Assembly (NCBI GenBank): GCA_003999685.1
Contig: CP021226.1
Location: forward strand, 248,001 to 312,000
Direction: 5' to 3'
Length of the DNA: 64,000 bases
DNA from: Taiwanofungus camphoratus
Lineage: Eukaryota > Basidiomycota > Agaricomycetes > Polyporales > Taiwanofungaceae
Below the pieces are notes generated by a model. That model saw nothing but the letters and a program-made list of their open reading frames with translations. It did no database searches and had not been told where the DNA came from. The number at the start of each line of letters is the position of its first letter. Positions within the stretch are counted from its first letter, which is position 1. Positions 22,886-33,532 of this stretch are shown here, one piece after another. The translations under genes and the position numbers were made by a program.

Positions 22886-23277
22886 TGCCTAGACCCTCTC
22901 CTTTCCTGCGTCAATCCCTGTATAGCCTTCTACACGGACCGTGTCCTGATCTCTATATGGATTTATGTAAGTAAACAAATTGTATTCATCTTACTGTGGT
23001 GTGGCTGATCGGTGTGGTAAATCTGGACTTGTGCTGTGGCTAGCGGCTGGGGGAATTGCGACAATTTCTAGTATTTTTATTGTCGATATCAACAACAATC
23101 GAAATTGTTCAATGGACGTGAATATTTCACGTCCATTGAATGCTTTCGACTGTTCCAGGCTCAGAAATGACTGATCGTGGCGTGCCGAGTTTGGATATAC
23201 GGTTACCAAATGAGGCAGGTGTACATGGATAGAAGACGGACAAAGCTGACATGTTTGTTTCTGACAAACAGTTCGAG
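22886..23277. other. Intergenic region with a perfect palindrome
   Basis: About 400 bp between the GNAT stop and the TATA box of the TM-kinase gene. Besides the inverted repeat at 23108-23140 I see no other feature. Confidence 0.5.
23108..23140. repeat. Perfect 15-bp inverted repeat with 3-nt spacer
   Basis: TTCAATGGACGTGAA is followed by TAT and then its exact reverse complement. It lies 243 bp before the start codon of the TM-kinase gene and 138 bp upstream of its TATA box. It could be a dimeric transcription-factor site (the arms contain ACGT) or a foldback in the RNA. Confidence 0.8.
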
Positions 23278-23283
23278 TATAAA
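23278..23283 (+). promoter_or_regulatory. TATA box of the TM-kinase gene
   Basis: TATAAA 100-105 nt before the ATG at 23383. Confidence 0.45.
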
Positions 23284-23382
23284 CCTTGGCCACAAAGCAC
23301 TGTTCTCCTTATAAGCGATCCCCCTCGCCCCATACATATTCTCACTCAACCCTCACCCACTTCCTCTTCCACTAACCGCGCC

Positions 23383-26300
23383 ATGAATCTTGGCCTTGCT
23401 CGTGGTCTTCCTCTGTTTGTCATGCGTGCTTGGATTGCCGCACAACTTCGTTCTATCATCACACCACCAGTTCCTCCCCCTCCTGACAACCTATTCCATT
23501 TCACGGATGACCCTATGGCTCTTCTGGAACTGGACTATCTCCCGTCTCAGCTCACCCCAACGTCTACGGTTTCTGCGACACCATCGCCCACCATACCTCT
23601 GCATCTACTCGCGATGACTACATCTACTGTGACTGCAGGCTCCGCTCTATCTTACGTCCTCTTGTTTACATCCCTGTCGAGCTTGGCGCTACTGGCCGCA
23701 AAATCAAAGAGTAAGATCTCGGCTGTACTGTTCCTCATTTCCTTGTACACCACTTTGGTCTTTGTCTTGGATGCTACAGAACACATCGCTCGAGTGCTGC
23801 AAGTTGTTTATGAAGGGGCCCATATTGGAGACTTCGTTCAGGACCTGTGGCGAAACCTGTCCGTTCTTCTGGGTGACTTTCTCGGCCACTTTCGGCACTG
23901 TGTTGTTGCCTTCATCGAATCAAGAAAGCTTCTTGGCACCCTGAGGCATCTATGTTTGCACTTGGCTGAGTCCTTCGAGCATTCTAGTGACTCTTCTTTG
24001 TACTTCGACAACGCGGCCGCCCACTGTCACTTGTTCCTCTCAGGTTTCTACGACGGCTTTGTTCATCTAGCCGCCTTCATTATCGTCATCGGCTCTGGAT
24101 TGCAGCAGACCTTCCTGCGGTTCATACTCTCCTTGGCAATCAACCTTGCCTGGCTGCCTGTCATCCGACCACTCTCTCTTGTAGTCGAGACCTTCCTGGG
24201 TAAATACGGTATCATAGTTGCGCTCATGCAGTGGCGAAATGAAATCATCAACTTGACGATTGTGAGTAAAAACTCATCGTCGACTGTATTCCTGAACTGA
24301 TGTATGCCTAGTCGCTGGTCTGTCTTCACGAGGTATTCTTCAGACAATCATCTTCTCAACCTCAAGCAGGAACTCCCGGTTCATTGATCTACAGTGCTGA
24401 TTCAAAACGGGGCGATCGTCTGCTCGGACATGGACCATTGGATGCGTCAACTTCTACGTCCAACTCGAGGCGCAGCTCTGGCAATACAACCTGTGTGGAG
24501 CAACTATCTTCTTTCGATGAAATCATGGACAAACTCGACGACACGGAAAGGCTGTCTCGTAACTCCTGCTCAGGTATTAGCGGCGACGTGCAGGCACAGG
24601 CACAAGCACACAACGACTGTATAGAATCGCTGTCTGGTGTTCCGAGTGTAGTTCAGTCCGCTGCGGAAGACTCTCGAGGGCTACCTGGTTGTATGGAACT
24701 TGTCTTGTGGCGGCCTCGTCTGGGTGAGAGGGTAAACGACACTGCCCATATCGGCATGGAAGCAAACTTGCCTACTCTCAGCTCTATGTGCGAGAGGGAC
24801 ATGTCTCCGGCTTGCGAACAAGTACTCTTGGGTTTCAAGGAATTGCCTTACTCAGAGCTCGACCTCGAAGAACAAGAGGTGGACGACCCTTCTTGGCGCT
24901 TGCATTCTACTGATTCGCGCACTCGTATCATTGCCATCTGGCGTGATTCCGTGGTCACAAACGTTCGGGAATGGCAATCTGGCGTGTACAGGGAGTCTCA
25001 CTCAGGTCCTGTGTCTCAAGCCGCCGAGTCTCACAGTAGCAATGTAATTGTGGACCACGCTGACTACGACCACACTGATCTGAATGCGGAAGTCAATGAC
25101 TTCATAAGGCTTGCTTCGGACAGCTCACGAAGATCTATTCGTCGTATCGTCGGCTCCGGTCCTGACCTGATTGAAACACCTCTGCATTGTGAAGTGTCAA
25201 CTGAACCTGTCTGTCTCTCAACGAATGGCTCAAGATGTGCTACCGGCGATTCTGTGCGAGACGGTAACACTGACGCAGCCTCGATCCACTTGCTCGACAC
25301 TGGAGCCAATGGTATAGCTCTCTCTGCACGTTCGGGTCTAGATTGCGGCATTGTCTCGTCTACATCGCATTACGTTACGCGCGAGCAGACTTGGTATCAT
25401 GCAGTTTTGCCCACGGTCAATCAGGGTCCTCAGTTCTGCAACATACAACTACCCTTGCAACTACGCGAGGACTGTGAGGATGAACTAGAGGCAACGCACG
25501 TCGAGGAAATCGATGACAGTGTCGGCGCCCACTTACTTGGATCTAACATGGCTTTGTTTACTGCGGACCTTATTGAAGACGCGCAACCGGCTCCCTTCGG
25601 TCAACATATCGTCTCTGCTCCCGTTCCTGACGCTGCACTCGCTGATGACGCCGACGCTGCGATCTCTGCTATGCTCGTAGCGTATGCCAGTCAAAGGCGC
25701 TACGAGCGGCAGGGACACATCGGGCCCGGATGTGTGCTGAACGGACGGTGTGAGTGTCGCTAGTCGTCAACCTACAGTGTTTGATCCTGATTATTTGCTG
25801 TAGATCACTTGCTTTCGGTACTTGGCAAGGGCGCATTTGGCTGCGTATTCAAAGCTTGCGACCTGTCGACGAACAGCATTGTGGCCGTCAAGGTTATCCA
25901 GGCGAGCGGTACATCGAGCTGCAACCAGGAGGTTGCCTCCCTGTTGACGTTGGACTTATGGGGTCGTGCTTGGTATGTATCCATTTGTATTTGACGACCG
26001 GTTACTGATATTGTGCTCCAGCAATGACATCGGACGAGGGTAAGCGGCATTTGTACATTGTTGCGGTTGACGACGTCTCATGAACTAAATTTGTAGGGCG
26101 TGCCTTTACATCTTGGACCACTTCATGCACAGCAATCGAGTGTGCATAGTATCCGAGTTCTTAGGTTTGTCGCTCGAGGATCTCCGTAGGGTAAACTCCT
26201 GCCGCCCGTTCCCTCGGCTGCATGTGCAGTCGTTTGCATATCAGCTTTGCGGAGGCCTCTCGTGTGAGTCACCAGCTTTATTCACTTCCATGTAAAGCAT

Positions 26301-27088
26301 TCTGACTGTTTCCTTCAAAGTTGTGCACCGTTGTGGGCTTATCCACGGCGACCTGAAGCCGGGGAACATCCTACTTGTCAGCGACTCGGTCTATGATTAC
26401 GGAACGATCGATCCTGACAAGGGTCCCCTTGTGGAGTTGGTCGATACCACTATCCGCATCGCCGACTTCGGGCTTTCAAGGCTGTGCTTTCATCAGGCAC
26501 CTCTAGGTTTGCAGGGAACGCTCGGTTACATGTCGCCGGAAATGATCCTTGGTGAGTACCACGACGCAAATCTGTGTGGCATTTGCTGAAGCCCAATGTT
26601 TATGATAGGGCTCGACTGGTCATTTCCCTTCGATGTCTTTTCCCTGGGTTGCATCCTCGTCGAGCTATTCACTGGGGACCGCCTTTTCGATGCCTGCGAC
26701 GCCATGGAATACTTGTCGCAGATGATCATCGTTCTCGGCGGTTTACCACCCAGCCTGGTCCCTCCAGCGATCAACCTCGGGTATTTCAGTAGCGACGGTA
26801 CAATCAACTGGAGACCCTCGAATGAGGCTACCACGCGGTACGCGGCGAACATGGGCCCATGGCGAAGTCTCTGGGTGCGTTTTGCTGTGAATGAATCTTC
26901 ATGTGCATGACGCTAACGTTGCGTGTACGATTGTTGACTTACTGTAGGATATCGTCAATCCACAAACCCCACAGGACACGCAGTTTTACGATCTTGTGAG
27001 CCGTATGCTCACGTGGGATGCTCAACAGCGTATCACGGTAGAGGAGGCTCAAGCGCATCCATACTTCGCGCAGGCTCATGAAGACTAG
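23383..27088 (+). CDS. Multi-TM protein fused to a C-terminal protein kinase
   Basis: The exons read continuously: 23383-24261, 24312-25749, 25804-25972 and several smaller ones to the TAG at 27086-27088, giving roughly 1100 residues. Residues 1-293 carry about four hydrophobic segments (about 88-106, 112-129, 222-238, 245-262). Residues 294 to about 772 form a hydrophilic linker without a known domain, rich in Ser, Asp and Glu. The kinase domain begins YHLLSVLGKGAFGCVFKA, with the catalytic Lys in VAVKVI, HGDLKPGNILL, IADFGLSRL, GYMSPEM and an intact C-lobe (VFSLGCILVELFTG, LVSRMLTWDAQQRI). The kinase resembles the CMGC/DYRK-like group. HRD is HGD. Every splice join keeps frame, which supports one gene, but two adjacent genes cannot be excluded without transcripts. 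If single, it would place a kinase on a membrane by a polytopic N-terminus. Confidence 0.75.
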
Positions 27089-28475
27089 GACTCGGATGAC
27101 CAGCGGGATACCGGAAATCAATGGCGAGGAAGGAACGAGATTTGCAGTACGTATATGGCGACAATTATCGATATCTTTTCAACGATTTGACGCGTGTCGA
27201 CCCGAGAACGCTTTGTACAAAAGCTCCTTGTTGAGCTTGCGTACCACCCATTCGCTGTCTCGGCCGTCATACTGGTTAGCGCAATTTGTCTACGATGCAT
27301 ACATCACATCGCTTACGTCTGTTCGTCACTGCAGTCGATGCCTACTTGGCGCCTGCGTCCTTATCTCGCCTTGCACTCTCACTCCTTACATACGTCCGAT
27401 CTCTCCGACTCATTCCGCTGTGAATCCGTGCCCGTCTTCTCTGCTCTGGATCGTGCTTCCGCCATCGTCCATCCATTCATCGGGTTTTACGACTGGATTT
27501 CAGACCAACAACGCCACGGCCTCCAAGCTTCCACACATATCCTCCGTTGCTCATCCCTCGATCTTCACTTGAACAATAGATGTCCGCCAATATCTCAACC
27601 ATTCATCGTTCAACACAGCTAATGGCGCTGAAAGGTGAACAGACGTCGTTCACGTTTCAGCGCCATTAGCTCTGACCTCACTGGATCATTATTCTCATCT
27701 TCTGCCTTGCGCATCTCAAGTACTCGGATTTATCTGCCTTCATGTACTGCTGCCCTACAAACATATCCTCATCCCCTACTATCCCCCTACACACTTGCAC
27801 TATCATACTACTGTCTGCCAGCATCTCACTGATAAGACTTGATTTGTGTCCTCTAGCCACACCTGTATCTGATACTATTTTCCAGCCTATTCTCGGAAAT
27901 AAAAGGCTCTGCATCGGCATAGCGATTGGGAAAAATAGACCACTTGCTTGACACTGGAGACCGCATGCTTACGATAGTATATCTGCATGCTGGAACGTTC
28001 GTGAACTGCGTTGACATGAGCAGGTCGGATGACCGACAGGAGCTGCAAGAAAAGCTGAACCTGATTCCAATGCGACAGAGCCATACATTGCGATGCACAA
28101 ACTGATGCAAAACACAGCGTAGGTAAAGTACAGATATCATTCACGAGTTGTTCAAGAGTTGTTCAACGGCGACAGAGTCGTTGGTCTGTGCTACATTGGC
28201 CCCGCGGTAGTTTAAGCGTCGCAGCACCTCGGTCTTGAACGTGGCATGGAGGCGCGAATCAGTCTGGCGGTGGTCGAAGAGAGGTCGACTATACGTACCA
28301 CCTTGCATGACTGTGAGGGATGCAGGGTCTCCTGGATGTACGGGTACACATAGGACACTGCCAGTCAGCGTTGCAAGTATCTCCGGAAGCAGCCGGGCGA
28401 CAGCGTCATGCTCCCCTCCGGCGCTTATCTCCTGCAGCAGCTGCTACTTACTACCTTTCTCTACTCGCACCGACC
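27089..28475. other. Gene-poor region with a strong hairpin
   Basis: About 1.4 kb. The overlapping open frames at 27078-27622 and 27853-28144 show no domains or splice pattern. The hairpin at 27617-27671 is the only clear structure. A short direct repeat of AGTTGTTCA occurs near 28145-28165. Confidence 0.5.
27617..27671. repeat. Long near-perfect inverted repeat (24-bp arms, 7-nt loop)
   Basis: AGCTAATGGCGCTGAAAGGT and the next four bases GAAC pair with 27648-27671 with a single mismatch. The loop is AGACGTC. It lies about 530 bp after the TM-kinase stop codon. In RNA it would form a very stable stem. Candidates are a terminator-like or processing hairpin, a small-RNA precursor or a miniature foldback element. 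No TA-type duplication is evident. Confidence 0.85.
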
Positions 28476-29517
28476 ATGGCATCCACCACCACAAAGTGAG
28501 TCGTTCTCCCCCTCTGGCGCTTCACCGCATACTCCGAGCCGCTACACGCACGCAGGTCCCTCGCCACCTGCATCTTCTGCAAGATCATCAAGGGTGAGCA
28601 CCGCGCCCGCGCGCGTCCACAGTCCCGAATCTCCAGTCCCGAATGCTGAGTGCCGTACACCGAATACCCAATACCCAATATCGAATACCCAATATCAAAT
28701 ACCAAATACCAAACACCGAACACCGAACACCGAACCGTCCCGCCGCCGCCCGATGCGCCACCGGCGCGCGCAGGGGAGGTGCCCAGCTTCAAGCTCGTCG
28801 AGACCGACGCGTCCTACTCGTTCCTCGACATCAACCCCCTCGCCAAGGGCCACGCGCTCGTCGTCCCGAAATGTGCGTCCCTCCCCCTCCGTGCCCGCCT
28901 GCCAGTCGCCTCCAGCCGTGTGTGCCACGCAGAGCCGCTGACTTCGCGCCCGCATGCACGCCGACCCTGACTGGACCCCGACTCTCGCACTGACGCTGAC
29001 CCTCACATTGACACTGAACCCGACCCCTGCACTGACCCCGGCCCGCTCCCACCGCACGATGCCCGTCGCCCGCTGCAGACCACGCGGCGAAGCTGCATGA
29101 GCTCCCGGACGAGTCGCTCACGGACATCCTCCAGATCGCAAAGCGCATCGCGCTCGCCGTCGGCGTCGAGAACTACAACATCCTCCAGGTGCGTCCCGTC
29201 TCCTCTTCCCTTCCCCGTCTCCTCTTTCCTTCCCCGCCTCCTCTTTCCTTCCCCGCCTCCTCCTTCCTTCCCCGTCCCTCCGCCCTCCGTCTCCTCCCCC
29301 TCCCCCGGCAGGAACCCCGCGCTCACGCCCTACGTCCTATGCACCCACGCAGAACAACGGGCGCATCGCGCACCAGGAGGTCGACCACGTGCACTTCCAC
29401 ATGATCCCGAAGCCGAGCGCGACCGACACGGAGGGCCTCGTGGTCGGCTGGCCGCAGCAGAAGATCGCGATGGACGAGCTCGCGCGGCTGCACGAGGAGC
29501 TCCGGGGCAAGCTGTAG
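28476..29517 (+). CDS. HNT1: HIT-family nucleotide hydrolase (Hnt1/HINT-like)
   Basis: Five exons code for about 140 residues. The protein starts MASTTTK, then CIFCKIIKGEVPSFKLVETD, YSFLDINPLAKGHALVVPKY, HAAKLHELPDESLTDIL, GVENYNILQNNGRIAHQEV and the catalytic histidine triad HVHFHMIPK. Hint proteins hydrolyse adenosine phosphoramidates and related nucleotide conjugates. All HxHxH positions are present, so activity is expected. The four introns are unusual: introns 2 to 4 are 160-200 nt and each holds a different simple-sequence tract. Spliced phases are consistent. The start is the only ATG upstream of CIFCKII in frame after splicing. Confidence 0.88.
28640..28735. repeat. Minisatellite inside HIT intron 2
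   Basis: About 14 imperfect copies of a 7-nt unit of the type ATACCCA/ACACCGA (CCGAATACCCAATACCCAAT and so on) lie within the intron. Unit drift is gradual, from ATACCCA on the left to ACACCGA on the right. Telomere-like in look but not a TTAGGG array. Confidence 0.75.
28966..29045. repeat. CTGAC-rich tandem tract inside HIT intron 3
   Basis: Repeated units of the type CACTGACCCCGACNC/ACTGACGCTGACCC, about 6-12 nt and imperfect, occupy most of the intron. Confidence 0.6.
29193..29312. repeat. CT-rich minisatellite inside HIT intron 4
   Basis: Four or more copies of a unit like TCCTCTTTCCTTCCCCGCC (about 19 nt) fill the intron up to its acceptor region. The strand bias (almost all pyrimidine on +) would also serve as an extended polypyrimidine tract. 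Confidence 0.75.
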
Positions 29518-29980
29518 CCGTGGTTCCAAGTTTGTGGTCACTGCTGACCGTGGCGAGGCGGATCAAGCGTGCGGAGGGCACGCGTGAATGGAGATCTCAG
29601 GTGGCGGAGGGGCATCGCAGGGTGTATTCGGAGTGAATGAATGTGTATTTTACTTGAACAGTGCCCGATGCTGGCGTGCGATCTTTTCAAAGCATCAGCT
29701 TCTAGTCGAAAGCATAGAATACACAAACGTAAGTCAGAAGTACAGAGAGGCATTGACAAGTCTGCCAGGGATGTGCATACGTCGGAAGAAGGGGACATCG
29801 GATACACTGCTGATACGTAATACACAATTCGTGAACGAGGCGTCGGTCCCACTCCTACCCACCCGCGAGGCCGACTGACAGAACGCGCTCGAGACAGCAA
29901 GCCAGTCGAGCAGCACGAAACGGGGCGCAAGCCACACGTACACACCATACAACCAGCCAGCCGTCCATCGCGGCGGCCGC
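29518..29980. other. Convergent intergenic region (HIT / P450)
   Basis: About 460 bp between two facing stop codons. No exon-like content seen. Confidence 0.5.
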
Positions 29981-31710
29981 TCACGCGATCTTCTCGAAGA
30001 CGAGGAGGCAGGTCTGGCCGGCGGGCCGCGACGAGATCACCTGGTCGTCCTGCTCCATGCTCGCCGTCATCTCCGGCGCCACGCGCGTGCGGTACGTCGA
30101 GTACACCTCCCGGAGGAGCAGCTTCATCTCCAGCAGCGCCAAGCTGTGCACGCCGCGTCAGCACCAGCAACGCACACCGGGGCGGGGGGGGGGGGGGGGG
30201 GGATGGCGCGCGAGCGCAACTCACTGTTTCCCGATGCACCCGCGCGCGCCCGCGCCGAACGCGAAGAACAGCCGGCTCCGCGCCGCCGCGCCCGCGGGCG
30301 CGAGCCACCGCTCGGGCACGAACGCGTCCGCGTCCGGGAACACCGCCGCGTCGAGCCGGTGCAGCGTGTACGCCTGGCAGCCGACGACGGTGCCCGCGGG
30401 GACCCGCGCGCCCGCGACGACGCGCCCGCCGCGCGGCACGCGCCGCGGGAGGCCCATCGGGATCGGGCCGAAGCAGCGCAGGCCCTCCGTCACGACCGCG
30501 TCGAGGAACGGGAGGCCGTCCGGCGGCGCGTGCGGGTGCGCGGCGAGCTCGCGGTGCAGCTGTGCCTGCGCGCGCACGGCGGCGGCTGTGGGCAGGGAGA
30601 GGTGGTAGAGGAGGAGGCAGAGCGCGTCGCCGGTCGTGTCGATCCCGGCGACGGCGTGGTCCATCATCTCGGACGCGATGGCGAGCGCGGGCAGCGGCGC
30701 GGGCTGCGCCTGCAGCTTGTGCAGCGTGGTGTGGCTTGCGCTGTCGTGCCGGCGCATGAGGTCCAGGACGCGCGAGGCGAGGCCGAGCGTCCGGTCTTTG
30801 CGGTGGGAGAGGCGGGAGGAGAGGCGGTAGAGCTGGGGGAAGTAGTATTGCATATACGACGCTGGTTGGGTCTGGTGAGCACGCTTGGACGCAAAGCAGG
30901 AACTGATGGGCTGACCTCTTAGGTTGTCGTGATAAGAGAGCGCCTTCACTAGCGCGAGATCAGATGGCTCGGTCAGTGAATGCAGGCCGTAGGGATCAAA
31001 GAGGTGGTGCGTGACGCAGTCGAGCGCATAGCAGTGCAGATGGAGCTGGGCAGCAAGTCAGCAGATCCCAAAAAAAGGCCGTGAGCTGCAAGGGACCGAC
31101 GTATATGTCGGCGGCGGCGCCGGGCTTCTCGGTGCATCGTGCTACGAACTCTTCCGCCCGCTCCTGGATCCCAAGCACCACATCGGGCTGCATGATGTGC
31201 GTCTTGCTGTATCTGTCCGCAATGCGCTTCTTGATCTCGCGATGCTGGAAATGGGTGGGGTCAGATGTGCACATGTGCGAGTGCAGGACGGATGCTGGTA
31301 GTCACCGGGATTCTGTCTAGCGTAGAGAACATGCATCTGCACAAGACGTCAATGAAGGCGCGCGGTTGGGGGTACAAACAGACGCACGGGGTGTTGTAGT
31401 TGTCGAAGAGGTGGTAGAATGATGTCTTATCATACCCGCCTGCATCTACGTAGATCTCCTTGACGGCATCCCACGTCGCGAACGAGACCTCGTCGGGAGC
31501 AACGCGGACGACAGGGCCGTACTGCAGATGCAGACTGTGTACCCAGCGCCTGCGTCTGCGCGTAAACTCGTAGTACATGAGCGGTAGCTGGCTGAGGGAT
31601 GTATACCAGGGACCCGGGAGACTTGCGAGAGGGGAACGGAAGAGACGATACAGGAGGATGTACAGGACACGGAGGAAAGCACAGGAGCATAGAATGTACA
31701 ACGCGAGCAT
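29981..31710 (-). CDS. Cytochrome P450 monooxygenase next to the PKS
   Basis: The N-terminal anchor (MLALYILCSCAFLRVLYILL) runs into the hinge LASLPGPWYTSLSQLP. The conserved pieces are YGPVVRVAPDEVSF, GGYDKTSFYHLF, the I-helix AGIDTTGDAL, the ExxR helix VTEGLRCF, VPERWLAP and the heme loop FGAGARGCIG, followed by LALLEMKLLL. Style and the YGPVVRVAP segment resemble fungal CYP families active in secondary metabolism. The coding part is strikingly GC-rich (30230-30830) compared with the PKS. One intron contains a run of 19 G on the + strand. It lies 1.8 kb downstream of the PKS on the same strand, so a tailoring role is plausible but inferred from position only. Confidence 0.88.
30184..30202. 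repeat. 19-nt G homopolymer in a P450 intron
   Basis: An uninterrupted run of 19 G on the + strand (C on the coding strand) lies inside the last intron of the P450, just upstream of the exon that follows the heme loop. As a C run near the acceptor it may act as a polypyrimidine tract. It is also a likely length-variable site. Confidence 0.85.
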
Positions 31711-33532
31711 GCTGACGCCTCCAGGGATGGGCTCACGGCGGAAAGTGATAAGTAAACAGAGCGTTTTCTGGCTTTGGGGTTACTTATCGTTGTATGTACC
31801 TGATATCGGTACCGCAACACTGGATCGCTCAAGACGCCGGTCCCGATACAGATCTTGTCCTCGATCAAATGCCGCGAGAGTGCGAGCACGACCACCGCCA
31901 ATCCCTATACGATCTTTAATATTAGAGTCACCGAAGTCTGAGAGCTGAAATGTTCGATTCAAATAACCGAATTTCTGGTCCGCCGGGGCCCACTGTTAGG
32001 TGCCAGAAAACACCGAAAATGGACCAACCAGCGATGGGGTTTCCGCCTATGGAGGCACCCGGTCAGGTGCCGATGCAAAAAGGTTTTTTTGGTGAAAAAC
32101 GGGGTAGTACTCCAAGGTGGCGGAATCCGTTTTGAGGGGCAACCAGACAAATCAGGCGGCGAGCTTTTTTTTTTGGAGGTTCGATCCCGTTTTCAACCGA
32201 TAATAACCATTGGCGGCTGACGTTACGTGAAAAATCGCCGGATTTGACCATGTTCAGACCACCAAAATAGGATATGTTTAGGATCAAAGCTCTTGTACGG
32301 ATTGGCAGTGGTCCTGTGCAAGTTGGCTGCTGAAGCATTCAAGCTACACACCTCGAAGGTAAAGTACATACTTACAAACGTGTTCGTGGATTTTCATGTC
32401 TTTTGCTCGTCTGAAATAGCCTTCAGCAACGTCGAAAGATTTGTGGTCCTATCTCCGCGTCGTTGCAAAGGCCACGCTCGACGACGCCGCGGCATTCTTA
32501 CGATGGGGAGAAGACGCCGTGGCGAGATAGTCTGAGGGGCCGGTCTCCCAGAATCTGGCTAGTCAAGTACTGCTGGTCTATACTGGCTTGCTATCGTACA
32601 CAAGGCTCGGTCGTGCTGTTGTTGCTCGTACCAGTTGGATCCGTGTGCACCTAGGAGGTCCGAGGCACGATGCGAGGAAGTCGTTCTACGCTCTTCGACG
32701 TAGCTCAGTTCAAGCGTCCATGGTGTTGTTGCCGAGTGCGCTCGCCGGGTCTCTACAGCCCAGAGACCTTGTTGCGGAGGCCTGCCTTGTTGGCATGAGT
32801 AGACCGCGAACGCGTTTGTAACGGGCACGTGACCGTGACGATGGACTCTTGATCGTGCAGTAGCCTACTAGCTACTAGCTAGCATAACATGCCTAGTATC
32901 AGAAGACGCGACTGAGGTAGGAAAGTCTCCGTACGATACAGAAGCCAATAGACTAATAGTAGTATTACGTAGAAATCGTAACTCTAACATGTCTTGTCGT
33001 GCACCAGGAAAATCCAACTTTTCCTCTTATATAGGGCAATCCGTGTTCTTGTAAGTCCTTAACATTCTTACTTGTCTTGAATAAGACTATAAGACACATT
33101 CAACGCAGTAAGGAAATCTGAGGTTTTGTGGTGACTGTACCCAGCGGCGGCGACAATTTTGCATTGGGCGGAAGTCACCAGCTGGGCAATCGCATAGCGG
33201 TGACGAGCACCTTTGGGCTGTAGCCAATGGAAACCAGTCATGTTTGTAACCGTCTTTGCATCGAAGACGTCGGCACCCCCAGGTTCGTAGGGACAAGCAG
33301 TCTCATGCTGCCTATGAGTATGAGAGCGTACAAAGGTCGCAACACAGCTGACTCTCACGGCCTGGAAACATCTATTGCAAGACAAACCTACATAGTACAA
33401 AATTCGGCATCTAGTCTCAAAGCCATGACATCCGCCCATCTACATCCTTACTCCCACTTGCTGCCGACAATAAATCACTAGTATTACATGGAACGACACG
33501 CACGGCAGCAGCAAGCGGGGAATCTACAGCAG
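31711..33532. other. Gap between P450 and PKS with a gene fragment
   Basis: About 1.8 kb. Homopolymer runs (T at about 32086 and 32165) and generally non-coding composition. The only coding-like stretch is the fragment at about 32290-32530, listed separately. The P450 promoter must lie to the left, and the PKS 3' UTR to the right. A CTACTAGCTACTAGCTAGC tandem stretch sits near 32867. Confidence 0.45.
32290..32533 (+). pseudogene. Two-exon gene fragment of unknown origin
   Basis: A frame reading YGLAVVLCKLAAEAFKLHTSK stops at a good donor (GTAAAG). A 63-nt intron ends in TGAAATAG, and the frame resumes as PSATSKDLWSYLRVVAKATL and continues to a TAG. It looks like the 3' exons of a real protein, but no start, no upstream exons and no recognisable domain are present. 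Probably a remnant of a displaced gene. Confidence 0.4.

Noticed and set aside
27078-27622. Overlapping plus-strand frames after the TM-kinase
   Set aside because: Low-complexity Ser/Pro/His content, two frames open over the same bases, no recognised domain.
28640-28735. Telomere-like or CRISPR-like array
   Set aside because: Units are 7 nt, drifting and confined to an intron; no spacers and no TTAGGG register. A minisatellite explains it.
30146-30922. 258-codon plus-strand frame
   Set aside because: Antisense to the P450 heme-loop and I-helix exons in a GC-rich stretch.
32176-32200. T-loop-like GGTTCGATCCC sequence
   Set aside because: No matching D-arm, anticodon arm or acceptor stem around it.
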